Shown one piece after another: positions 53,337 to 60,709 of a DNA stretch of 64,000 nucleotides. Positions within the stretch are counted from its first letter, which is position 1. Each line of letters starts with the position of its first letter. The position numbers and the translations under genes are program-made. A model generated the notes under the pieces. That model did not search any database, was not told the origin of the DNA, and saw only the letters and a program-made list of their open reading frames with translations. The stretch is from Raoultibacter massiliensis. Its GTDB lineage: Bacteria > Actinomycetota > Coriobacteriia > Coriobacteriales > Eggerthellaceae. The DNA lies in the NCBI RefSeq assembly GCF_900199545.1, contig NZ_LT962670.1:1-64000 (forward strand), read 5' to 3'.

Positions 53337-53551
53337 GATCCTTCTCCCTTCGAATCCGTCCCCTGATTACCAAGTATCGACGCATCTTCAGCACGCCCGG
53401 CGCGCCGTTTGCGCATTCCGTTGAGGACGGATCGATCATAGGAGCGAGAAGGGCGCGCCGTGTACCTCCAAAGGGACTATTCTCGGATTTTCGCTTGTGG
53501 CACAAAAGGGAGTATATTCGAGTTTCCGCAGATCAAAGCATTGATTTAAAA

Positions 53552-55090
53552 CTAAGCGGGAGGCAGCTGCCCCTTCCATACCAAATCGAGCAGCTCTTGG
53601 CGCGAATGAATTCCCAGTTTCGCATAGCATCGACGCAAGTGGGTTTTGACCGTGTAATTGGAAAGGAAGAGCTCTTCGGCGATATAGACGGCGCTGCGGC
53701 CGCTGGCATACATCATCAGGATTTCGCTCTCGCGCTCGGTAAGGCCCGCGCCTTCGATCGCTTCGGTGAACTTGCGCTCGTAGAGCCCCTTCTCATCCAC
53801 GTCTTCTTCCGATTCCGTCTGAACGGTTGGTTGCGCAGAGGCAACCGCGGTGCTCGAAGAAGCATCGAGGGCGGCTGCGGCGTTGCCGAATCCGAGCGCG
53901 GCGCCGGCAACGCCGAACAGACTCTCGTCTTCGCCCGGCTCGAACGGCGTGGTTTCGGCGTTCTGCCGCTTGAGAATGACGACTACCGTTACGAGCACTC
54001 CGATGAACAAGGCCCACAAACCCACAATGGATACCAAATTCGCGGTTGCTTCCGAAATCCCGACGACGTTGGACAAAACCTCGACCGAACCGCGACCGAG
54101 CAGAAGGCCCAAGCGCATCGAACCGAGTCCGATGGCGAACAGCACGAGCGAATTCGCCTTACTCTCATAGCCCTTCCATGCGAACACGACCCACACGAGC
54201 TGTCCGAAGAAATTGAACAGCGCAAGCGGCAGGCCATTGGTGAAAAACGACTGGCTTTCAAGTACGGCGCGCGCCATGAGAACCGTCGCAAGGGCAAGCG
54301 GAACGAGGATTAAAACGCGGAACTGCACGCGCATTCCATCGCGAACCACATAGAGCAGAAGCGCAACCGAAACCGCGATCGTTGCGATTTGAGCCTCGGG
54401 GGAAACGATGTAGCCCGAAGCGCCCTGCACGACATCCATCTCCATGATGCTGCCGAAGATGAACGAGAACGCGATGGTTCCCAGTACGATCTCCTTCACC
54501 CCCATGAGCAGATGGCCGAAGCTTTCCTGGCTCCCGTCGGGTTCGTAGCGCTTCTGCTTCGTGCCGAAATCAAGACGCGCGAGGCAGAATCCGAGGATTA
54601 CGAGCGACGCAAGGGGAAACAGCATTCGCAAGCCGCTGAGCCCTACCGAATCGCCGATGTTGAGGGAAAAGAGAAGGGAGCACAAACTCCAGATAATGTA
54701 CGACCCGATGACCAGAATCACCGAAATCGACGGCTTGAACGAAGCGAAACTCACTCCCCAGCACAAGTTGAGCAGCGCGAGGGCGCCGTACACCCCAATC
54801 TGCAGCGGAGCAACCAGATCGGCGGGCACATCAAAGGCGAACAGCACCGCGCACAGAACAACGACGAGGGCAAAGCACACCGCATACAGGTATTTGCTCG
54901 TGTAGACGCGCAACCGATAGGCTACGTATCCTCCCAGAAGATACGTGAGCGTTTCGGCCAACAGCAGCGGAAACGGAGTCATCCCGAACCCGAAGAAATT
55001 CGGAGACGGAATCTGGAGAACGACAAACAAGCCATCACCGATGATAACCGCCCACAGCAGCCATTGAGGATATGATGAATCCTTCAGCAC
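53552..55090 (-). CDS. Membrane-embedded LuxR-family regulator 2
   Basis: A 512-residue one-component regulator with about 12 helices, a linker rich in Ala/Ser/Glu (residues 395-450) and the HTH LTERESEILMMYASGRSAVY, LFLSNYTVKTHLRRCYAK. GTG at 55090 after AAGGGAGGG is the likely start; the open frame extends to a TTG at 55210 with no ribosome site. It precedes flavoprotein 2 by 215 bases on the same strand and is its probable sensor-activator. Confidence 0.86.
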   Translation of the reverse strand: MLKDSSYPQWLLWAVIIGDGLFVVLQIPSPNFFGFGMTPFPLLLAETLTYLLGGYVAYRLRVYTSKYLYAVCFALVVVLCAVLFAFDVPADLVAPLQIGVYGALALLNLCWGVSFASFKPSISVILVIGSYIIWSLCSLLFSLNIGDSVGLSGLRMLFPLASLVILGFCLARLDFGTKQKRYEPDGSQESFGHLLMGVKEIVLGTIAFSFIFGSIMEMDVVQGASGYIVSPEAQIATIAVSVALLLYVVRDGMRVQFRVLILVPLALATVLMARAVLESQSFFTNGLPLALFNFFGQLVWVVFAWKGYESKANSLVLFAIGLGSMRLGLLLGRGSVEVLSNVVGISEATANLVSIVGLWALFIGVLVTVVVILKRQNAETTPFEPGEDESLFGVAGAALGFGNAAAALDASSSTAVASAQPTVQTESEEDVDEKGLYERKFTEAIEGAGLTERESEILMMYASGRSAVYIAEELFLSNYTVKTHLRRCYAKLGIHSRQELLDLVWKGQLPPA

Positions 55091-55231
55091 ACGCCCTCCC
55101 TTGGGCTTCTCGTCTTTCGGAGTTGCGCAGCATTCGTTCGCAGCGTTAAAAGCATCAGTATACTCGTTTCCGCTGTTTGGTGTTTTATCAGCAAAACGGG
55201 CGCCGCGCAAGATGGCGGCAAACGAAACCCG

Positions 55232-56641
55232 CTACTCCGAATCCAGCAGCGCCCTCAGCTCTTTTTTGCTGTTAATGCCGATCTTTTCGTAAATATGGCG
55301 CGTATGCGCCTTAAACGTTCCTTCAGCGATGAACAGCTCCTGCTCGATGGCCGCACTCGTTTTCCCTTGAGCGATCAGCCGAAGAATCTCGTCCTCCCGG
55401 GGACTCAACCGGTAGTGCGCCGTCAAATCGTCACAGCGTTTTTCGAGACGTTCCTCTTCAGTGCTTCTCTCGACGAGCGTGCCGGAATCCAAAATCGTCA
55501 CCCCCCATTTCGACGAAAGCTCGCGCTCGGAGAAGAGGATGAACGTCGAGGCGAGAATCAACACCGCCACGGTTACGGTAACGAGCATATCCTGGGTTGC
55601 CGCAGACAACGGTGAAGAAGCGAGCAAAGCGGAGGCGTCTTTTCCCCACACGATGAATATCTGCTCGGCGCTCTTTATGCTCGCAAGAGCCACGATGGCG
55701 ATTCCGAGTCTCTTCGAAATATCGTACAGCAAGAGGGAAACGAGCACGGTCATGAGAGAGTAGCTCATCGATATGAGGTAACTCGACACCGACGAACCGA
55801 GCACGCTCTCCGCAGGAACCAACACGAATCCGCACACCATGAGCAAAAGCGGCGATCGATACACCATGCCGACATTGAAGCGACCGGAGAAGAAGTATAC
55901 CCCGGCAAACAGAATCCCCATCGCTATGGCGGTAGACGCCGACGAGTGCATGCCCGCCCCATCCGCAAGCTGCGATGCACGCAACCCGTAGGCGAACGAA
56001 TACAGGGCAAACAGGATGAAGAGCTTCCACGGGTAGGAAAAACGGGGATACGCCTGCGGAGGTTTTTCGCAACGCGCCGCTTTCCTCGCAGCGTACCTGA
56101 CGCTTGCAATCGCTGCAAGGGGCAGCAGGATCAGCGCGATGTCCATTCTCAAAGCATCGAAACCCTGGCAGAAGAAAACGAATACGACCGCCGCAAGCTG
56201 CGACGCCGTCGTATAAAGGAAGATGCGAAGCAAACTGAGCGCCCCAAGCGCTTCAGCCCATATGAGCAGAAACATGCTGAAGCCCAGTCCTCCGGCCAAT
56301 GCACCCAAAACCGCCGGCACGACGGAGATATCGGAAACATACGATGCGGCGACGCTGCACACCGATGCGACGAGCATACCGCCGAGTGCGAGCGCTTGCG
56401 ACCAGGGGCGCGCAGACAGGGGAATGATCTTTCTTGCCCCAACGGCAACGGCCACTGCAAGAATGCAGTATGCGTAGTCGAAGAGAACATGCGGGTCGAA
56501 AGCGGTTGCAAGAGGCGTCGACGGAGCTGCAAACATCAGCGTGACCCACGCTCGCGCGCACCCGAGGGCGAAGAGATACGGCACTATTCCGTCGAGATGG
56601 GCGATGCGCGCTGCGCGCTTTTCTTTTGCATGAGGTTGCAT
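55232..56641 (-). CDS. Membrane-embedded LuxR-family regulator 3, possibly leaderless
   Basis: A 469-residue regulator with about 12 helices and the HTH LSPREDEILRLIAQGKTSAA, LFIAEGTFKAHTRHIYEK. No Shine-Dalgarno site precedes either candidate ATG (56650 or 56641). A TATAAT at 56654-56649 ends 7 bases before the ATG at 56641, so transcription would begin at or next to that codon; I therefore choose 56641. It follows flavoprotein 3 on the same strand, separated by a hairpin. Confidence 0.84.
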   Translation of the reverse strand: MQPHAKEKRAARIAHLDGIVPYLFALGCARAWVTLMFAAPSTPLATAFDPHVLFDYAYCILAVAVAVGARKIIPLSARPWSQALALGGMLVASVCSVAASYVSDISVVPAVLGALAGGLGFSMFLLIWAEALGALSLLRIFLYTTASQLAAVVFVFFCQGFDALRMDIALILLPLAAIASVRYAARKAARCEKPPQAYPRFSYPWKLFILFALYSFAYGLRASQLADGAGMHSSASTAIAMGILFAGVYFFSGRFNVGMVYRSPLLLMVCGFVLVPAESVLGSSVSSYLISMSYSLMTVLVSLLLYDISKRLGIAIVALASIKSAEQIFIVWGKDASALLASSPLSAATQDMLVTVTVAVLILASTFILFSERELSSKWGVTILDSGTLVERSTEEERLEKRCDDLTAHYRLSPREDEILRLIAQGKTSAAIEQELFIAEGTFKAHTRHIYEKIGINSKKELRALLDSE

Positions 56642-56648
56642 GGCGCTC

Positions 56649-56654
56649 ATTATA
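56649..56654 (-). promoter_or_regulatory. -10 element giving a leaderless LuxR transcript
   Basis: TATAAT on the minus strand is followed by GAGCGCC and ATG at 56641, the spacing expected when the start codon is the transcription start. A -35 candidate TTCGAT 17 bases upstream lies within the loop and stem of the preceding terminator hairpin. Confidence 0.5.
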
Positions 56655-56656
56655 AA

Positions 56657-56687
56657 GCGAAACGGCTCCGTATCGAAGCCGTTTCGC
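56657..56687 (-). terminator. Terminator after flavoprotein 3
   Basis: GCGAAACGGCT and AGCCGTTTCGC form an 11-bp stem (56657-56667 with 56677-56687) followed on the minus strand by TTTATAAT. It separates flavoprotein 3 from LuxR 3 and makes independent transcription of the regulator likely. Confidence 0.65.
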
Positions 56688-56752
56688 CAAAGCGCATCGC
56701 ACATGAGGGAGGGGTGTGCGATGCCGGAATAGTTCTTGGCAAAGCCGGTGGG

Positions 56753-58384
56753 TTACAGGCTTGCAACGAGCTTTCCCGTCACGTAGCCCGACGTGATGGC
56801 ACGTCCGATCGACAGGCCCTCGATATCCATCGGGTAATCGACGCCGCCGTAGAACTGCCCGGACGCATTGCCGACGGCGTACAGCCCTTCGATCGGATTG
56901 AACTCGCCATCGAGGCACTGGCTTTCGGCGTTGACCACCAAACCGCCGAGGATAGCAGGAAGCTTGTTGGAGCCGCGCGGCACTGCGTAATACGGGCCGC
57001 CTTCTATGGGGACAAGATACTTTGCCGATTTGCCGAAATCTTCGTCGCGACCGGCTGCGCACAGTTCGTTGTAGCGGTTCACTTCCTCCGCAACGGTTTT
57101 CGCATCGAGCGGATCTATGTCCCATTGGTTTTCAACGGCGTATGCGTTCATCGCCTCGACAAGCTCTTCGATGGTTTCGCCCTGTATCCATTTTTCGGGA
57201 TTCACCTTGTTTGCTCCGTTGTAGATGGATACGTCGTACGGAGCTTCGGCCTTCCAATCCTCGTAGTACGTTTCCCAATCGCTTGGCGCAAGACTGAAGA
57301 ACTTCGCCGCCGTCGAATCCTGAAAACCCTTTTCGGCAAGATAGGGCCGCGCGAAGTTGTTCATGTAGCCCATGCGGCAGCAGGTCTCGTCCATGAAACG
57401 ACGTCCATGGTTGTCGATGAAGAGGAAGGGCATTTCCAGCCGGACGGCAGCGGGTTCGCCGTGGATCATCTTCGTATGCGTGGGCGGCGTCATGATGGCA
57501 CCCGCCCACATGCCTGCGCAGAGCGCGCTTCCGTCGCGGAAGGTCGTGAAGAGGGAGAATCCTTTCGTATCGGGCGCATAGTAATCGAGCATCTCCTGGT
57601 TGCTCGAATAATCCCCGCATGCGAGGATGACGCCCTTGGTTGCCTTGAAGAGCACGTGTTCTTCGGCTTCGTTCGAACAGATGACGCCTTTAACGGCACC
57701 GTCCTCTTTGTAGAGCTGCACGGCCGGGGTGTTGTAGAAGAACTCGGCACCTGCCGCAGCAAGCCTCTCGGCTATCGCAAGGGCTGCTGCGTTATGGTTG
57801 CCCTCCACGTGAAAATACGTGTTGGCATGCAGGTGAATGTCGTACCCGTTGTAGGTAAGCACCGAATCGTGGGGCTTCGATTCGACACCGCCCTGGGCGG
57901 CCTCTTCGGCCCACCATCCAATCGCCTCCTGGGAATTATGAGCCCACACGTTTACCAGATCGCGATTCGATCGGTAGTCGCTTTTCCAGTTGATAAAGCT
58001 CACGCACGCCTGAACGGCGGCTTCGTCGGTCTGCGACAAATCGATGGAAGCCGCCATGTTGCCGGTCGTCTGCGCGGTGCCGATGTTCTGCACGCATGCA
58101 ACCGAAGCGCCCGCCTCGAGTGCCGTGTGCACAGCGGAAAGACCCGATTCCCCCGCTCCGACGACAATCACATCGAATTCCTTGGTCTCGGCGAAATCGG
58201 TTATCGGCTCGGGCGCTTGCAGAAACGAAGGCCCGCCGGTTGCGGCAGCCTCGCTTGCAGAGGCCTTGGGGTTTTGGTTGGGCTGTCCGCATCCTGCAAG
58301 GGTCCCCGCTCCAAGCGCTCCCAATGCAGCTACTCCCCCCAACTTGATGAGGCTTCGACGCGTGACGTTCATATGCTCTCCCAT
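56753..58384 (-). CDS. Tat-exported FAD-dependent reductase (flavoprotein 3)
   Basis: A 543-residue protein. TRRSLIKLGG is the twin-arginine motif and TLAGC (C32) the lipobox. FAD binding: FDVIVVGAGESGLSAVHTA. GRRFMDETCCR supplies the fumarate-reductase-type arginine, but the HxMGG block is ILGGLVVN, so the substrate differs from that of flavoprotein 2. ATG at 58384 follows GGAAGGG; ATG at 58372 with GGGAGAG is equally good. Divergent from an EamA-GNAT gene; LuxR 3 downstream is the likely partner regulator. Confidence 0.86.
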   Translation of the reverse strand: MGEHMNVTRRSLIKLGGVAALGALGAGTLAGCGQPNQNPKASASEAAATGGPSFLQAPEPITDFAETKEFDVIVVGAGESGLSAVHTALEAGASVACVQNIGTAQTTGNMAASIDLSQTDEAAVQACVSFINWKSDYRSNRDLVNVWAHNSQEAIGWWAEEAAQGGVESKPHDSVLTYNGYDIHLHANTYFHVEGNHNAAALAIAERLAAAGAEFFYNTPAVQLYKEDGAVKGVICSNEAEEHVLFKATKGVILACGDYSSNQEMLDYYAPDTKGFSLFTTFRDGSALCAGMWAGAIMTPPTHTKMIHGEPAAVRLEMPFLFIDNHGRRFMDETCCRMGYMNNFARPYLAEKGFQDSTAAKFFSLAPSDWETYYEDWKAEAPYDVSIYNGANKVNPEKWIQGETIEELVEAMNAYAVENQWDIDPLDAKTVAEEVNRYNELCAAGRDEDFGKSAKYLVPIEGGPYYAVPRGSNKLPAILGGLVVNAESQCLDGEFNPIEGLYAVGNASGQFYGGVDYPMDIEGLSIGRAITSGYVTGKLVASL

Positions 58385-58612
58385 GATTTCCCTTCCTATC
58401 CGTATAGATTCTCGGAGGCCACCCGGATCGGCGGCGCCCTCTCGGATATCCACTATGAAACGGCGGAGCCCGTTGCGCATCGACCGGAAGCAAATTTGAA
58501 GTTTACTTTTATAAACCAGACTATAAACCTGCCTTGCGAACTGGTATTATCGCCATCAAACACAGAAAGCGCACCGCTTGCCGCATGGATGAAGAACCGG
58601 TATGCAGCCTGG

Positions 58613-58628
58613 CGTTGCACGTGAAACA
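58613..58628. other. parS-like site
   Basis: CGTTGCACGTGAAACA differs from the Bacillus-type parS consensus TGTTNCACGTGAAACA only at the first base. It lies in the divergent intergenic region upstream of the EamA-GNAT gene. Confidence 0.6.
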
Positions 58629-58679
58629 ATGCACTCGGGAGCACGAGCAGTGCCGAGGGGATCGCATCGGAGGTCGTCG

Positions 58680-60194
58680 TTGCAACAGAAACAGGCAAAC
58701 CATGTAGTGCGCGGAATCGTCTGCGCGGCGGCTGGCGGTATCTGCTGGGGATTTTCGGGTACCTGCGCCCAATTGCTCACTTCGGGTTTGGACATTCCCG
58801 TTTCGTGGATAACCTGCGTCCGCCTGCTTGCAGCGGCTGCAATCTTCTTGGCCATCTGCATCATCAAAGACAGGCGAAACCTGCTCGCAGTGTTTCGGGA
58901 TCGCGAATCGCTCGTCCAGATCGCGGGGTTCGCGTTGCTGGGCGTATTGTTGACGCAGATGAGCTATCTCACAACCATTTCGTATACCAATGCCGGCACC
59001 GGCACGGTGCTCGAGCGGCTTGGGCTTCTCGTCATCATGGCTTATGTGTGCATTCGCGTGCGCCGCCTTCCGAAGCTTCGGGAATTCATCGGGCTTGTGC
59101 TCGCCATCGGCGGCACGTTCCTCATTGCAACCAAGGGGCACTTCGATTCGCTCGCCATTCCTCCCGAAGCTCTTTTCTGGGGAGGCATGTCAGCGATAGC
59201 GTTGGCTTTCTACACTTTGCTGCCCGTCAAAGTCCTCAAAAAATGGGGGAGTCTGATCGTTACCGGCCTTGCCATGCTGATAGGCGGAGTCGTCGCCACC
59301 GCGTTCGTGCGACCATGGACGATTCCCGTCGCCGTTGACGGAGAGGTTCTGCTCGTTTTGGGGCTCATGACCGCAATCGGCACGGTAGCCGCCTACATAC
59401 TCTACTTGCAGGGCATCACCGACGCAGGTCCCGTTCGGGCAGGGTTGGTAGGATGCGTCGAGCCGGTGTCGGCCACGCTCATATCCGCCGTGTGGCTGCA
59501 TACGCCCGTAGCGCCCGTCGATATCGTCGGAGTCGTCATGATCATCGCCATGGTATTCCTCGTGACCGACCGCGGCAACGATGCCGAAGGGAAGGAAGAA
59601 GAATACGGCGGGGCGCGCGGAGACGTTCCCCTCTTCGAAGGACGCGCTTCGATGCTCGGCTATTATTCTGCACGGAAGGCAGTGCATGCCGACTATCGGC
59701 GCATCATGACCCTGCTTGACGAAGGGCACCGCTCCCTCAAGGAAATCGGCGTTGTCGAAGGATTCAAGAAGTATCCCTCGGCAAGGCGCGTCATGAGAAG
59801 CATCGACGAGGGGAGCTGCTATGTTGTGGCCGATGACGAAAATATCATCGGAATGTTCGCGATCGAGATGAACGGAGACCCCCACTACAAGCTTGCCCTC
59901 GACGGTCAATGGCTCGTCGAAGGAGTCGGGGGCGAACCCGTCTACGCGGCGCTTCATTGGGTCAACGTCGCACCCGAAGCACGGGAATGCGGTGTGGGTT
60001 CGTTCATCCTTGGGAGTGCCGAGCGCATCGCACGGGAAACGGGCAAGGAAAGCATCTGCGCCGATATCTACCCGGGAAACGAGCCCATGCGCAACATGCT
60101 GCTCAAACACGGCTACCTCGAATGCGGATCGATCCGCATCAAAGACTATCTCGAACGTGAGAAGCAGCGGGCGGTTTTCGAGAAAATCCTGTAG
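58680..60194 (+). CDS. EamA/DMT-family transporter fused to GNAT acetyltransferase
   Basis: A 504-residue fusion. Start is TTG at 58680, 6 bases after GGAGG; an ATG at 58629 or 58602 would overlap the parS-like site and has no ribosome site. Residues 5-310 are ten helices in two EamA repeats (GGICWGFSGTCAQLL; second half LITDAGPVRAGLVGCVEP region). Residues 330-504 form a GNAT domain (VNVAPEARECGVGSFIL, IYPGNEPMRNMLLKHGYLE). Linking a drug/metabolite exporter to an acetyltransferase suggests acetylation coupled to export (inference). The open frame is continuous, with no sign of a frameshift. Confidence 0.85.
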   Translation: MQQKQANHVVRGIVCAAAGGICWGFSGTCAQLLTSGLDIPVSWITCVRLLAAAAIFLAICIIKDRRNLLAVFRDRESLVQIAGFALLGVLLTQMSYLTTISYTNAGTGTVLERLGLLVIMAYVCIRVRRLPKLREFIGLVLAIGGTFLIATKGHFDSLAIPPEALFWGGMSAIALAFYTLLPVKVLKKWGSLIVTGLAMLIGGVVATAFVRPWTIPVAVDGEVLLVLGLMTAIGTVAAYILYLQGITDAGPVRAGLVGCVEPVSATLISAVWLHTPVAPVDIVGVVMIIAMVFLVTDRGNDAEGKEEEYGGARGDVPLFEGRASMLGYYSARKAVHADYRRIMTLLDEGHRSLKEIGVVEGFKKYPSARRVMRSIDEGSCYVVADDENIIGMFAIEMNGDPHYKLALDGQWLVEGVGGEPVYAALHWVNVAPEARECGVGSFILGSAERIARETGKESICADIYPGNEPMRNMLLKHGYLECGSIRIKDYLEREKQRAVFEKIL

Positions 60195-60314
60195 CGCGAC
60201 ACGGGGGCGGGGCATCGCAGCACTGCAGGATTTCGAACAAGGTGCAGAAGCAATCGCGCAACGCTTCGCAAACAAGATTTGGCGCGCCGGATCTCCCAGG
60301 GAAAGAGGCTGGTG

Positions 60315-60347
60315 ACAAAAAAGCGGCGGCCCGAAGGTCGCCGCTTT
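60315..60347 (-). terminator. Terminator of the DUF5679 gene
   Basis: AAAGCGGCG and CGCCGCTTT arms (60320-60328 with 60339-60347) form a hairpin followed on the minus strand by TTTTTTG. It also faces the end of the plus-strand EamA-GNAT gene. Confidence 0.8.
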
Positions 60348-60400
60348 GGATGCTATGTTCTTATCGTGTCAGATCGAACAGAGCTATGCGCGAATCAGTG

Positions 60401-60550
60401 CTATTTGGCAGCGCCGATACGGCAGATGGTGGTGCCGCAATCGGGGCACTTGCCCTTGGTGATCGGCTTGCCGTTTTTAGTCGTGCTCTCGACGGGATCT
60501 TTCATTTCCTTCTTCGCCTTGCACTTCACGCAATATGCTTCAATTGCCAT
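60401..60550 (-). CDS. DUF5679-type small zinc-ribbon protein
   Basis: A 49-residue protein reading MAIEAYCVKCKAKKEMKDP and, later, KGKCPDCGTTICRIG. Two CxxC pairs (C7/C10 and C35/C38) form a zinc ribbon; the KAKKEMK and TKNGKP segments match the DUF5679 pattern. AGAGAGG lies upstream of the ATG. Followed by a strong terminator. A TATAAT at 60663-60668 (minus strand) may be its -10. Widespread in Actinobacteria; function unknown. Confidence 0.8.
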   Translation of the reverse strand: MAIEAYCVKCKAKKEMKDPVESTTKNGKPITKGKCPDCGTTICRIGAAK

Positions 60551-60709
60551 GGTGGTTGAACCTCTCTGTTCGTTCCTGTGGGCCGAAGCCCTCTTTCATA
60601 CTATGACTGCATAGGCGGCGCATGCATACTCTGCCTGGCTCCTAGTGGTCATTGCTGCGGCCATTATACTGCAAGCACGCATAATACCAGCATATTCGCT
60701 GGGTGGCCA

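Noticed and set aside
51732..53366. Plus-strand 544-codon open frame opposite flavoprotein 2
   Set aside because: Shadow of the flavoprotein gene; no recognisable domain and it begins in the middle of the terminator-to-stop region.
53398..53459. Two GGCGCGCC octamers 54 bases apart upstream of flavoprotein 2
   Set aside because: Self-palindromic GC-rich octamers are expected by chance in this composition and there is no promoter context.
53495..53505. TTGTGGCACAA palindrome between LuxR 2 and flavoprotein 2
   Set aside because: Only 5-bp arms, no matching second copy at the other flavoprotein promoters, so not reported as an operator.
55946..58624. A very long plus-strand open frame (over 890 codons) opposite flavoprotein 3 and LuxR 3
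   Set aside because: It is antisense to two genes with clear domains and signals, has a biased Arg/His/Gly composition and no ribosome site; long antisense frames are common in GC-rich codon usage.
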